From Fragilaria crotonensis (lineage: Eukaryota; Bacillariophyta; Fragilariophyceae; Fragilariales; Fragilariaceae), in contig JAKSYS010000592.1 in assembly GCA_022925895.1 (NCBI GenBank), positions 1-39,763 on the forward strand: a stretch of DNA of 39,763 nucleotides, read 5' to 3'. Made by a program: the position numbers and the translations under genes. Shown piece by piece: positions 18,143 through 28,386 of this stretch (positions within the stretch are counted from its first letter, which is position 1; each line of letters opens with the position of its first letter). Below the pieces are notes generated by a model. It saw only the letters and a program-made list of their open reading frames with translations, was not told the origin of the DNA and did no database searches.

Positions 18143-18293
18143 ATTAACTAGAGTAGTGTCTTTGTTGATTCGAGTTCGTCCGGATTGTGAGCAATTCGCA
18201 TCTTGTGTTGTGTCCGGGTGTTCGTCTGTCTGTGTCTCGTGTTCGTCTGTCTGACGGCGACTGCTCTCCCTTTCCCGAACTTCGGACATGCCA
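18143..18293 (-). repeat. Split direct repeat A2
   Basis: 151 bp, identical by eye to 24549-24699. Its last three plus-strand bases (CCA) are shared with B1. Confidence 0.92.
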
Positions 18294-18592
18294 CGAAATA
18301 AATTCCGAGTCTTGTCCGCATTTCTCTAAGTCCGTTTAGTCGGATGAGTCGGCCGCCTAGTGGTTTCGTCGTACCGCTGTCTCGCGTACTGTCGCGTCGA
18401 TTCGTGTGTTGCTGTGTGTGGTTTTCTGGATTCTCCTTCATGTTCACGAGGCTAGTGGAACTAAATAGATGGCATCGGAATCTGGTCCTAATAGTTTTGT
18501 CTCTCTCTCCTGGTTCGTCTCGCGGGGTCGGTCCCGTGATATTCATCTAGCGGGGGTCCGTCGCGTCGTTGTGAGTCGACCTGGTTTCCGCC
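18291..18592 (-). repeat. Split direct repeat B1
   Basis: 302 bp, identical by eye to B2. It abuts and overlaps A2 by three bases, reproducing the circle junction. Confidence 0.92.
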
Positions 18593-18639
18593 ATTTTCCG
18601 GTTGTCGTTCGTCCGCAGGATCATGGGCGACTGTGAAGA

Positions 18640-19700
18640 AAGTTTGTCGATTCGTCATGCGCGTGGCGACCCGATCGTGGTGTCTGGCACTTGGATGCGT
18701 AGGTATCTCATGAACGTCCTGCTCCGCCAACGGCCCACCATCTGTATCGTTTCGCTTGGCACACCTGCCAAGTGCATTGCCATGGCCGCGCCCGACCTAA
18801 TCGAGTGCGTACCGATTCGATCGGCCTGGAGTCCCAGCCTCCCTCTCCCGATAGTATTGTCGCGGCCCTCAGCTGTTCGAGGATCGTTTTCGAAGAGACG
18901 TGTTCGAGCTCGTTCGATGTTGTCGATACGAAAGCGTTTATCTTCGGGTTCGTCCGACCAAGTCGTTCGTAGCCTCTAATTCTGTGAATCAATTCCGCAA
19001 GTGTCCGTACCGGACATATGTCTGCCTGACCGGGGTTGTTGTTCCTGTGCTGCGTCACCTTCGCTCCTTTGTCTCCGTTCTTTGTTGTCGATAGGTGATC
19101 GTTACGGCGTCTGCATTTCGGGTTTGTTCGTAGGAGAAAGTCGTCAGCGTTTCGTCCTGTTTCCTGAATCGAACGTCGTCTACTCTGACTACCGATGTTC
19201 GTCTGCCGCCTCCCACGTCGGAGTATTCGCAAGACCTCATGGCGAAGAAAAGGCCGTGACCACCAGTTGTCCGACTGCCACGTCCAACTCGTTCCTGGAC
19301 CAGGATCTCACCTTCCTGATCACTTCAAGAGGAATGGCTTGTTGTTGTGCGACTCCCGGGTCGTCGTCCGCGTACTTCTTCAATTGTAAAGCCAGAAGGG
19401 GGTCGAGGCGTCCGGCGGAGTCGTGGATTGGGCTCTCAAGTTTGTTAAGCCTGAAGGTCTGAGCCACACCGTCGAGGGTGGCACGAATGGTACCGGACAT
19501 GGCTCCATTGCCATCTGTCGCAGGCTGTCTGGAGCGAAGCCGTCCGTCCCGAAGGGCGGCAGCGAAACACGCGAAGATTTCCGTCCTTTCGTTTCGTCCG
19601 AACCGGCGGAGAAAAGGGTCGAGGTCGACTCCGACTCGCTCGAGGAATCGTGCGTAGCAGTTCCAGCTGCTGCTGCGCTTGGCGCGGGTTGAGTCGGCAA
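18640..19700 (-). CDS. Tyrosine recombinase of the YR retrotransposon
   Basis: Catalyses insertion of circular element DNA by strand exchange through a phosphotyrosine. The N-terminal SAM-like part (CYARFLERVGVDLDPFLRRF) is read in the RT frame down to 19237. The first catalytic Arg is in AMRSCEYSDV (Arg codon at 19237), read in a second frame. ADICPVRTLAELIHRIRGY follows in a third. The box THSIRSG (His codon 18807, Arg codon 18798), GRWRS and the nucleophile MRYLRIQ (Tyr codon 18705) are in the first frame again. All core residues R, H, R and Y are present, with frame changes near 19240, 19100 and 18830. The RMTNRQTFF tail lies near 18650. The gene belongs to the same polyprotein or a downstream ORF after RNase H. 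Confidence 0.85.
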
Positions 19701-21426
19701 GAGCTGCGTTTGGGCAGCAGACGCAGCCAGTCTCCAATCTGCGAAATGAGGGCTGGCTGCAAGGGGATGATCCTGAAGTTCTGTGGGACAAAGGGTGAGC
19801 CATGTTTCCTGATGAGCGAGGTGACCTCGTCGTCGTCGAGCGCGAAGTCTCGCGATAAAATGTCCGCCACCTTGTTCTCTCGCCCGGGAACCATTGAGTG
19901 TAGTGGTCGATCTCGTGCGTCAGACAGAAATCAGCGAAACTCCTCGCGATGGTGAGGTGAAGCGGACAGTTGTCGTCGAAGCTGGACTTTGCCAGCCACC
20001 CTGCGGCCGAGGTGCTATCCCCTTGGCTTAGCAGGACGTCCGAGACTGGCGACCACTTTTTTCCTTCGCGGAATTCGACTACCATTCCCACGAAGGCTGC
20101 TAGAAACTCCAACGTATTAAGTGTCGCTCGTCCCGCTAGATCTTCGGGCAGTTGGTATCGCCAAGCAATCCCGCTTTGGAGACCATATCCTCCTATCCCT
20201 TGCGGGCAAGCGTCCACCCGAACGATTCGCGTCGGCCACCTGCAGACCAATCTGTTGATGGAGATCCCTTGCGCCGCTCTTCGCAGGAAGCTCCTCCAAA
20301 GGCTCAGGTCATCGCGTTGGGGATTCGTCAGTCTCGTCTTTCCACTTCGTTTCGATCTCTCGCATGCCTTGTAGAGTCGCCCCATGAAATGCCTGGAGTA
20401 CGGGACGACGTATGCGGCGTGGCTGAGTCGTCCGAGGGTCTTCTCCAGATCGTTCGTCGTTACGTGCGCATGCCTGTTCGCTAGGATCTTGTCGATCACT
20501 TTCGTCCATGCGTGGTATTTGTCCTCAGGCAGAGCGACCGTGAAGCGGCGTGTGTCTACCAGCCATCCCAAGATCATCTTCCGCTCAGATGGTTTCGCCT
20601 CGGCCAGGAACTTCGGGATGGCAAGGATGTCGTCTCTGGGAAAGGATTCGTTTCCCTCTGCGTTGTGGGGTCTTCCCACTATGTGCAATGCAAGGGGAAT
20701 CGCTGCCGAGCTCTTTTCTGCGTCTCTTGGGTTGAAAGCCCCAAAAATGTCGTCCAGGTAACAGTCGAATCTGGGTAGATCGTCGTCGTTTGCGATCGGG
20801 TAGTTCACAGCGAAGAAATCGGCTTCTCCGAATTCGCTCGACCCGTCGATCATTCCATCGTCGTTATCTACGGCTTCGTCAGAATCAAGCAAGTGTTGAT
20901 GCGGCGAGTGGAATACCTTCGGGTCCCAGTCTGATCTCCTGACGAGGTCATTCGCAAGGTCCGTGATTACTTCGGACACGTCGCTCCACTGGGACGGGTT
21001 TGGTGCTCCTCCGAAAGTCATCCTGAGTGCCACGAGGAGCAGGTCGTCAATGCTAGTGCAAGACTTCAGGGCGGTTCGTGCCTTTAAGTGTATTCGTCTG
21101 TAGGCGGATTTGCAGTCCACCTTTGTGAGGAGGATGGGTTCTTTCGGCCACAATTGTCTGAGGTACGAGATGTGGTACATCAGTCGACTGAAAGCCCTGC
21201 CAAATCGTGCGGTCGTCAGTTGTGACGTGTCCACTCTGTCGTTTACGCTTCGTCCTGGGATCCCGCTGGGGTTGAATGACTGGTCGTGTGTGAGCCTTAG
21301 CTTCTCGATGGTCTGTCCCTTCTCGTCGATCGATGTCTGTGCCACCATGCCCAAAGGCGCCACCTCGCAGCCTTCTAATTCCAGAGCGGCCTCCCTCGGT
21401 AGGGGCAGTTGCCAGCCCCTTTCCAC
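19237..21426 (-). CDS. DIRS-type reverse transcriptase and RNase H
   Basis: A 729-codon frame. RT motif A is D104 in TKVDCKSAYRRIHL, the TFGGAPNPSQW segment (about 137-147) is characteristic of DIRS-like RTs, and the catalytic box is Y223-L-D225-D226. RNase H follows with D405 (VRVDACPQGIGGYG), E440 (LNTLEFLAAF) and D470 (LLSQGDSTSAAGW). At about residue 516 (FPGE) coding moves to the 19445-19894 frame, which continues NKVADILSRDFALDDDE, the expected RNase H ending. From about residue 590 the frame is correct again as the recombinase N-terminus. The Met at 21426 is internal; coding enters from 21375-22052. Confidence 0.88.
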   Translation of the reverse strand: MERGWQLPLPREAALELEGCEVAPLGMVAQTSIDEKGQTIEKLRLTHDQSFNPSGIPGRSVNDRVDTSQLTTARFGRAFSRLMYHISYLRQLWPKEPILLTKVDCKSAYRRIHLKARTALKSCTSIDDLLLVALRMTFGGAPNPSQWSDVSEVITDLANDLVRRSDWDPKVFHSPHQHLLDSDEAVDNDDGMIDGSSEFGEADFFAVNYPIANDDDLPRFDCYLDDIFGAFNPRDAEKSSAAIPLALHIVGRPHNAEGNESFPRDDILAIPKFLAEAKPSERKMILGWLVDTRRFTVALPEDKYHAWTKVIDKILANRHAHVTTNDLEKTLGRLSHAAYVVPYSRHFMGRLYKACERSKRSGKTRLTNPQRDDLSLWRSFLRRAAQGISINRLVCRWPTRIVRVDACPQGIGGYGLQSGIAWRYQLPEDLAGRATLNTLEFLAAFVGMVVEFREGKKWSPVSDVLLSQGDSTSAAGWLAKSSFDDNCPLHLTIARSFADFCLTHEIDHYTQWFPGERTRWRTFYRETSRSTTTRSPRSSGNMAHPLSHRTSGSSPCSQPSFRRLETGCVCCPNAALADSTRAKRSSSWNCYARFLERVGVDLDPFLRRFGRNERTEIFACFAAALRDGRLRSRQPATDGNGAMSGTIRATLDGVAQTFRLNKLESPIHDSAGRLDPLLALQLKKYADDDPGVAQQQAIPLEVIRKVRSWSRNELDVAVGQLVVTAFSSP
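19445..19894 (-). CDS. RNase H C-terminus of the YR element in a shifted frame
   Basis: The frame gives VPGRENKVADILSRDF, the conserved end of DIRS-type RNase H, then SPFVPQNFRIIPL, the bridge to the recombinase. It fills the stretch where the 19237-21426 frame is nonsensical (about 19880-19700). One shift enters it and one leaves it. Confidence 0.75.
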   Translation of the reverse strand: MVPGRENKVADILSRDFALDDDEVTSLIRKHGSPFVPQNFRIIPLQPALISQIGDWLRLLPKRSSCRLNPRQAQQQLELLRTIPRASRSRPRPFSPPVRTKRKDGNLRVFRCRPSGRTASLQTACDRWQWSHVRYHSCHPRRCGSDLQA

Positions 21427-21429
21427 TTC

Positions 21430-22350
21430 TTCTTTAGCATTGATATCAACTTCGCTTCGTGGCCTCGGGCCGATTTGTGATTGCCACGGGCGAGGTTGTC
21501 GCGGACGTCGGCGAGGCGGTCGGCGTCGGAAATCTCGCGGAGGGGAAAATCCGCGCCGTCTGAAATGCGCTCTTGGAAGCGCGACCAGAGCGGTGTGCGG
21601 AGAGGAGCGGCGCCAGGAGCGCGGCGGATCGAAATTCGGATCCGGGTGTCACCGCGCTGAACGGTTGGGCGTCCACGGCTGCCCGAGGTCCAGCGCGTAG
21701 CGCCGGAGGACTGCCAGGTTGTGAGCGGCCGCCTCGTGAGTCCATTCGAAGCGGAATTCGGTCGGGTGCGTCGTCGGCTGGGGGGCGTCGAGGATGCTGG
21801 CCAGAGCATCGGCGAGTCGAGGTTCGGGAAGGCGCGGGAAAGGCGAGTCGACATTCGGAAGCGGTATCGTCGGAAGTGGAACCAGGGCGAGTGACTTACC
21901 GTTGGTCCTAGGACCCCCAGAGGGGGTGTCCAGGAGTCGTGACGTGAGACGAACGTCCTCGTTCGCAGTGCCGGGGCGGTCAGCTCCGCGGCGGACGGTC
22001 GTGGGCGGTCGGGCGGGGCGAGGCGGTGTCGCGGCCGCGAGCGATGTCTCATGCGTGGCGATCGTTGCCGTCGGGCGTGGTTGTGCAGCCGGGATTGCTA
22101 TGGACGGACCCGCTATGGGTCCATCGGTCGGCTGGCGCGAGTCGCGGAAAGGCGGTGCGTCCCCTGTCGTTCGTCGATTGTGAAATTCGCGATGGGCTGC
22201 CTCGTGATCAAAGGACCACCGGGAAGGCTGAGCGACGAAAAAAGTTGTAGTGTAAGCAGATGCAGAGGTCCTAATTTCGTTTTCTTGCTGGGCGGCGTCG
22301 AGTCGGACGAGGGTCGGCGCATGCGCGCCCTGCATTGTTCGATCCATGCC
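21430..22350 (-). CDS. YR element region before RT, several frames
   Basis: Overlapping frames 21649-22347, 21446-21745 and 21375-22052 share the coding. 22347 to about 21690 is proline/threonine-rich and ends EWTHEAAAHNLAVLRRYALDLG. The last frame contributes PLWSRFQERISDGADFPLREI and ISMLKKKWKG just before RT. These resemble the RT leader of DIRS-like elements, but no catalytic domain is seen. At least two one-base shifts are required. Confidence 0.6.
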
Positions 22351-22472
22351 CTAACGCTCGCGGTTTGTTCGGTCGTAAGGGCGACGTGCGAAGCGCTCAG
22401 GAAGCAGCTCCGGACACACTTGCCGTTCAAGTGCCAGCGGCAGCACATGTTCGGGAGCGGCCCGCTCCGCAC
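22113..22472 (-). CDS. Gag-like zinc finger of the YR element
   Basis: Near residues 9-30 the frame has CCRWHLNGKCVRSCFLSASH, with Cys/His spacing of a CCCH or CCHC-like nucleic-acid-binding finger at the C-terminus of the gag-like protein. A basic serine-rich tail follows. Upstream coding comes from 22351-22986 and 22647-22943 in shifted frames. Confidence 0.6.
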   Translation of the reverse strand: MRSGPLPNMCCRWHLNGKCVRSCFLSASHVALTTEQTASVRAWIEQCRARMRRPSSDSTPPSKKTKLGPLHLLTLQLFSSLSLPGGPLITRQPIANFTIDERQGTHRLSATRASRPMDP

Positions 22473-22646
22473 GTGATCGAGGAAGACCTGCCAGACGTCG
22501 TTGGCGTCCTTCGTGAACAGGTCCTGCTGCGGGTTCGTGACAGCGTCTGCTGGTTGTCCCTTTCGTCCAGATCGTGCGCCGCCTCCTCCTGATGCGCTGG
22601 GGCTTCCGCCTTCGCGGCAGCGCTGCCCCGGACCCCATCCTGTCTT

Positions 22647-24446
22647 TCAAGAAGTCGCAGGCGGGAAGACGAAGGCTCCGTCCTCCAGTTGCTGACGCGT
22701 CGAACGGAAGTCTAGCAGATTCAGGTTGATATCGTCCTCGTGTTCCACTCCTGCGCACAACACCAAGTATTGTTGCGTGCGTTTCTCGATGAACCAACCG
22801 AGGCGACAGGCGGCCGAGTTGTCTTCGTGAGCTAGCTGTCGTAACGTCGCTAAGGTCGATCCGACTGCTCGCGTCAGGAAACGACACCACTCGTCCAACA
22901 TATGCGTCAACGGGGACCGCGGGCCGAAGAGGAGCTCGGCCACCCCGCCATGTTCTCGAGTAGTCGCGCGAGCTCGTGAAAATCACGCGGGATAGTGAAA
23001 TTGAGCTTCGTCATGCTCTTGATGTCTTTGTCCGAGAATCCAGTTGTCGTGTCTGTCGTCTTAAGTTGCATTTGAACAAGGGTGCTTGCGTGGTCGAGCA
23101 TCCCTGCCCGTCGCGTTCGATCGTGCGAGCGTCTGGGGCCCGCAAAAAGGCTGAAGGCTCCTGGTCTGTCCGAAGCGTCGGCTAGGAAGGATGCGGTCCG
23201 AATGGCTGCGCAGAAACCCATTGGGATGAATGCATCCCTCCCTTTCGTGTTGCGCAAGAAATGGTGTATGTGGTTTTGGACGTACGCCACGTTGCTGAGC
23301 GCTAGGATGTCTGCGAAGGTCTGGACGGGGCGAGTTGGGGTCCTCCCAAGGCGTCCTTCTCCGAAACGAACAGGATCATCCGCTTTGTCGACGGGGAACG
23401 AGTCGAATCCTGTCTTCGGGATTTGAGGAGATGACGCGACTGCGCTAGCGACCTGTCTTTCGAGGCTCGACAAGTTTCTGATGGCGTCGTTCTCTCGTCC
23501 TGGCGTTTCTGACTGATCGTCCGATTGGATGAGGCTTTTAGCCTTCACGGCCAGGTACTTCATGTGTAGGACTTTCGCCCAGTCGTCCGCTCGCCTAGAG
23601 TAAGCTGACGGCCGCCACTCCCCACTTTGTTGGACCGTGAGTGGTTCTGGTGCTCGCTGCAACGCAGAGAACCCATCGAGGTACGTAGGACGCTGCTTCG
23701 GCCAACCTCGACGCCCGGTCGGGTCCGGGTCCTCACTCGCCCTCTGTTTGATGGTCCTGACTATCATCAGGGCCAATTCCTCAGGGTCGGTGACGTATGA
23801 TTCCATGATGGCTGCTGCGATGAACGCCGGAACTGGTACTGTCGGTTTCATGGTGAAACCGACGACCGTGACGTCTTCTGTGTCGCGCGTCCGCGTCGTT
23901 CGTCTTGTCTTGGTCGTTAGTCTCGTTAGTATGTTTGCTCGACTTGGATCTGCCTCTTGGGGCACTGCCTTTCTTGGGGCGTCCTCGTCGCTGCCACAGG
24001 AGGTGGCTCCCGCGCCGGCGCCGATGCCTGTCCGGCGCCTCGCTGACGCCTGACACCGAAGATCTCGTCGTCACCAATTCTTCAATCGCTCTTCGTACGT
24101 CGGACGTAGAATTCCACGTGAGCATTTTGGACCAATCGTAAGGCGTTCCAACGTGGCTTCTGACGATCTGTTTCGTGTCGACCGCCATGGCGGCTGCGAA
24201 TCCACCGCCGCCGAGAAGTGCCCATAGGGCGTTCGTTCCGTCGTTTAGTCCGTCGTCGGCGTCGTGGTGAAAGTGGTGGAACAGACGGATCGTCCCGTGC
24301 GTGTTTACCATCAGGTGTGCGATGTCCGGCGAACACAGGTGTACAAACCCTGTAGACTCCGTATTAATCGAATTCGATTTCGTGTGTAATCTGTTGAGCT
24401 TCGGGACCACTTCCCACTGGTCAAGGGCACGGAAGACGTCTCCCAC
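22647..24446 (-). CDS. Gag-like ORF1 of the YR retrotransposon (three frames)
   Basis: Starts at the first Met (24446), about 100 bp inside repeat A1. Frame one (24446 to about 24000) includes HLMVNTHGTIRLFHHFHHD. Frame two (23965-22907) is the largest piece, about 350 codons, with YLDGFSALQRAP, RRADDWAKVLHMKYLAVKAK and IPRDFHELARLLENMA. Frame three (22943-22647) continues ELLFGPRSPLTHMLDEWCRFL to FVFPPATS. No enzyme motif is present; size, position before the zinc finger and RT, and lack of catalysis suggest a structural Gag-like protein. Frame breaks lie near 24000 and 22950 (GGGTGGCCGAG). Confidence 0.65.
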
Positions 24447-24548
24447 GTAGACGTCATCGTCATAGGGGACGACATGTCGGCCATCCTATCTGCGTTCGTC
24501 GTTCGAGTCGTCGGTCGGTTGGTGGTTTGAGGGAAGAGGCCAGATTAA

Positions 24549-24699
24549 ATTAACTAGAGTAGTGTCTTTGTTGATTCGAGTTCGTCCGGATTGTGAGCAA
24601 TTCGCATCTTGTGTTGTGTCCGGGTGTTCGTCTGTCTGTGTCTCGTGTTCGTCTGTCTGACGGCGACTGCTCTCCCTTTCCCGAACTTCGGACATGCCA
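24549..24699 (-). repeat. Split direct repeat A1 (5' end of the YR element)
   Basis: 151 bp, identical by eye to A2, from ATTAACTAGAGTAGTG to GACATGCCA on the plus strand. Transcription of the element would start in or near this repeat. Confidence 0.92.
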
Positions 24700-25381
24700 A
24701 GCGACACAGCCGGGTCTCGCAAAGTATATTCAGGAGAGATACGGGTGGTCGACCACGGAGATGAAAAACTTAAATTGGTCAGCCCATGGCGCGAGCCTTA
24801 GGCAGAAAATTAAGCGGAAGACTCATTATACGAAACTGGTCCATGGAATCCTCCCGACATGTAAAAACATACATCGACGTGATCTACTCAGGAATAAGTG
24901 CCCCTTATGCCATACCGCCGTGGAGGACTGGAGCCACATATTGAAATGTCCACACGAAAGCCGCGCCACTTGGCGAGCTCAGGCGGTAAAAGCTGTGGCT
25001 GAGAAATGCGACTTCCTCCGCACGAGGCCACTCCTTAAAAGGGTGCTGTGCGACGCATTGACGGGATGGCTTAAACACGATACCGATGACTACATCCTGG
25101 ACTTCCGAACCTATCCGTCCGACGTCCACCGTTTTATCAAACAACAGAACGACTTGGGGTGGCAGCAACTGTTCCTAGGGCGCTTTAGCAACGAATGGAG
25201 TGACCTACAAGACACTTTCTACGCACAGAAAGCAGACGAGAACGAACATACCAAAAAGAAGACAAAGAAACAAACGGGACGCAGGTGGCAAGTTGCAATG
25301 ATCGGACTGCTGTGGGATCAATGGTGGGTTGTATGGGAAAGCCGGAATAAAGATTTACATGGGGCTGATGAACGCTCCTGA
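24700..25381 (+). CDS. RT-associated zinc-finger C-terminal protein fragment
   Basis: The open frame starts at 24593 inside repeat A1, but the true sequence begins at 24700, so the N-terminal RT and RNase H parts are missing. HYTKLVHGILPTCKNIHR is followed by a zinc-binding motif CPLCHTAVEDWSHILKCPH (C-x2-C, H, C-x-H), then WKQWYLVW-like LLWDQWWVVWESRNKDLHG near the C-terminus. This is the 3' end of the diatom RT / zinc-finger retroelement family also found decayed at 14456-15615. The stop at 25379-25381 may be secondary, because AHETRELQRKLREPYD continues in frame after it. Confidence 0.7.
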
Positions 25382-25755
25382 GCGCATGAGACACGAGAAT
25401 TACAGAGGAAGTTGAGGGAACCTTATGACCTTAAGGCAGTTGAGCACTGCAGTGCAAGACCTGATGTATGAAGAGGTAACGGAGCATTATGATCGCCCAA
25501 ATTGGGTTAATAAAACTGGATTGCTATACACGAACCAGTGATCAAAGCGGATTTGAAACGCGTGGCAACGGGATCGAGCCGGCACAAGATCTATTCGGCA
25601 GTTTTGATATCAATGGTCTCATAGGTAATGGATGCATGAAAGTGCATGGAAGCGGGGGCTTGTCTGAAGTGAAAGGCAAGGTTCCGCCGTGTGGGTCGAG
25701 TGTTCCTGGTATGAACACCGCGGCAGTACGTTAATCTAGAGTTCAGTTTTTTTTT
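25382..25755. other. Unassigned sequence, tail of the zinc-finger element
   Basis: About 60 bases of in-frame continuation of the preceding fragment. The 81-codon frame at 25489-25734 has no recognisable domain. A T8 run at 25747 lies just before copia homology starts. Confidence 0.35.
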
Positions 25756-26010
25756 ATCAAGACAATAAAAGTACGATCCTACTGGCCGAAAACGGGAAGG
25801 CGTCAAGTGGAAAGCGAACTCGACATATCAACATTCGTTATTTCTTTATCAAGGATCGAGTGGCCTCTGGAGAGGTCAAAATTGAGCATTGTCCTACCAA
25901 CGATATGGTTGGTGACTTCTTTACTAAACCTTCGCAAGGGATGCAATTTATAATTTGGACCGCTCGGAACGAAGTCCTCCATTCAGCAGACGATGACGAC
26001 CAAATAAATA
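25756..26010 (+). pseudogene. Copia D RNase H C-terminal fragment
   Basis: Starting at TATCAAGACAATAAAAG one frame, with one shift, gives the copia RNase H end: YQDNKSTILLAENGK, then RHINIRYFFIKDRV, and VKIEHCPTNDMVGDFFTKP. HINIRYFFIKDR differs in type from elements A to C, so this is a separate copia lineage. Coding downstream of about 26010 (to 26237) no longer resembles copia. Confidence 0.7.
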
Positions 26011-26855
26011 TCCGGTCCACAGAAATTGCGGAAATCAAGGCACTGTACCGACAACCTCACTTACTTCGAGTATGTGATCGTCACTACTGTGAAAGGCCCA
26101 TGGATAGTATCATTAACGGATCTTCTTCCATTCGTCGCCGTTGGCTACGAAGCGTTCGGAAATCGATCAAGGAGAATGAACAGGATGGTGGACGACAAGC
26201 TCTTATTACAACTTATTTTGCACCAAAAATGGGGTAACGATGTGGCCACATGCAGACGGAGAAATCTACATATTTAGATGAAACTCTCGCGGGTAACACC
26301 GCCGGGGTGGGGTACGCATTCTGGGCCTAACGGTCTGGACGAGGCGATAACCCGATAATTAGTTTACGTTTTGTTTCAATTTATAAAGTTCCGTGACGAG
26401 ATCATGAACGTCAATCCTACGACCTACGATGATGGATCGCAAGATTGCAGGAGTGTGTTGAATAATATTACTGACGGAATGACCGGACATAGTGAGAGGA
26501 CGAACTGAGACGAAACGAATACCGGATGGAGAACCGTGGAGTCTAAACAAGACATTAAGGAGAAACCGAAGCGGTCACGATTAAGTGCCGGCAAGACTGA
26601 GAACGTATCACGTGTGAACGAAAAGGTCAATTGTAAACGGACCAGCTTGGGAAAGGAGTGATAGTCTCATTCTAATTTAATTTTCCGATTTACAAGCGAT
26701 TTAATCTCCCAGTGTTGACTGCAGTACTGTATCGTTGTCTAATTGGCACGTAGGTACTGTGTGTTAATATTGTGGTTTCAACACTTACATGTATGATACT
26801 ACGAGCCGCTAAAAAGGTTGCAGCTCGGATTATTGTCGACACCACACTATTCCAA
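26011..26855. other. Unassigned sequence downstream of copia D
   Basis: 26026-26277 and 25860-26237 are overlapping open frames without recognised domains. A G-rich CCGGGGTGGGG at 26303-26313 could be a polypurine tract with LTR sequence after it, but no second LTR exists for comparison. Confidence 0.3.
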
Positions 26856-27919
26856 TCACAAAAATTGACTACTAAACCAGCGGCAAAGGCTCTGCGCATC
26901 CTCAACCTGGCACCCCAATGTCTGATTTGGATCGCCAAAAAAGAAGTTGACAATGGACCGTCCGTAAATAGCGGTATACATATTCAAAGTCGCTTCCACC
27001 GAATCCAAACCATGCGCGTCACGCGTTTCCCAATCATTAGGTGAGACAGCTGGCAGCATCGAAGCATCATTCAAGTCCTCCCAACGTCGATCTGATTGTT
27101 CCGACGGTTGATCCACCTCAGAGTCTGCGGGGGAAAGAGGTTTATGATGCCTTTGCTCAGAAATAGTGTTGACAGTAATGCAACCGTTCTTTCTATGCTT
27201 GGAAGCTTCTTCAAGCACAGCAAGTTGGTTATCCTGCAGCGCCGAAGTGAAGTCAAAAGGTGTTTTCGGTGAGGAAACGGATGCATAGGTATTCTTCTCT
27301 GGCTTTGTTGGAGCACCATGGCAATGAGGGGCCTCGTCGTCAACAGTGATCTCGGCCCTATTGTCGTATGACTTGATGCTGCACATTTCCTCCAGGGTTT
27401 GTTCCTCCCCAGAGATGACTGGCTTGGCCTGGTCTGTGTACTTTTGTTCTGTAATGGCGGGACGGAAGTTCTTCGGAACCACTTTCATGTTGCCCCCGAT
27501 CGTAGCCGTTGACAGTCGAGCATCGCGAAGTCCGTGACCCACCTTGTTCACGGCCATATGATGAGGCGCTTCAATCCAGGTCCCAGTTGAGGATCTCTGG
27601 AGAAAACGATAACCCAGCGCTTCAAGCTTGAGAATCAACATCTTGACCACGGCCGTCTTTTCCCCTTCGAAGTGCTTTATTCGTGGTATAGTGGACCGTA
27701 TTTCTTCACCATTTTGCGAAAGACCCTGTTGCCTGGGTTGTTGTAGGACCCGGGACCGCGTCCAAGCAAAATGTCTGTCGGCTCAATCAACAACATGGTT
27801 GGAGCCTCGAATCTGGTTGCCAACCCCTCCTGCAATGTGCCTTGACGGTTCATGCGAGGGCTCGAATTTGGATTTGCCTGTTCCGAAGCGAGATGAAGGT
27901 AACATTTTTTATGGGACAT
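26856..27919 (-). CDS. DUF6824-type diatom protein, split by one frame change
   Basis: Frame one (27919-27677) contains EPTDILLGRGPGSYNNPGN and VFRKMVKKYGPLY, the start of the DUF6824 domain (usual pattern D-x-L-x-G-R-G, H/N-x-GN-x-x-F-R). Frame two (27650-26856, 264 codons) resumes with MVKMLILKLEALGYRFLQ and STGTWIEAPHHMAVNKVGHGLRD, the domain's end. Between them GAATAAAGCAC needs one extra base to read through; no GT-AG intron fits the ~25-bp gap. The C-terminal ~180 residues are polar and unremarkable. The domain occurs in many diatom proteins of unknown role. It is the only clear candidate host gene apart from the oxygenase. Confidence 0.7.
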
Positions 27920-28386
27920 CTCGACTACATATAGAAACCGACGTGAAATCTACTTGTGTCGACAGTCTTTTCTGAACCTCGCATACGTGCACTTATATCC
28001 TTCTCTATATATATATTGCTTCGTGCGATTGTGGCACGCAGTGTTCTGGATGTGAAACGACCTTAACGCAAGAAATTTTATCTTATCTATTTGTATTATA
28101 GGTAATGCAGTCATGCATGTGCTTCAAAATGGTATTGACATTGGGTCAGCTATGCGGTCATGCGTCATTTGGCAGAACCAAACTGGGACCTTGGTATTAA
28201 GTCGTTCTTGCATGCCGTTACCAACTTTTGCATGTGTCAGATCAACGAGCCTACTGTAGTACTTGTAACTGGTACATGCTTACAGAACAACTGCTTTTGT
28301 CGCGTTCCGACACAGTGCACTATGTGATAAAAAAACTCAAAATCTAATTTACGTGCTGCCGCTGTATCCAACGAAGGAGATACTCG

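Larger units (their letters stand above)
17752..24699 (-). mobile_element. Complete tyrosine-recombinase retrotransposon, PAT/Ngaro-type split direct repeats, 6948 bp
   Basis: Along the minus strand the order is A1 (24699-24549), ORFs, B1 (18592-18291), A2 (18293-18143), B2 (18053-17752). A copies are 151 bp and B copies 302 bp, identical by eye. A2 and B1 overlap by CCA, the same trinucleotide that ends A1 and begins B2, so the internal junction equals the joined ends of a circular form. Coding contains a gag-like region, DIRS-type RT, RNase H and a tyrosine recombinase with R, HxxR and Y, and no DDE integrase. No target duplication is visible, as expected for recombinase-mediated insertion. 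Confidence 0.92.

Noticed and set aside
21429..22476. Plus-strand frames of 110-200 codons opposite the YR element
   Set aside because: They are antisense to well-supported coding, have arginine/glycine-rich shadow composition and show no domain.
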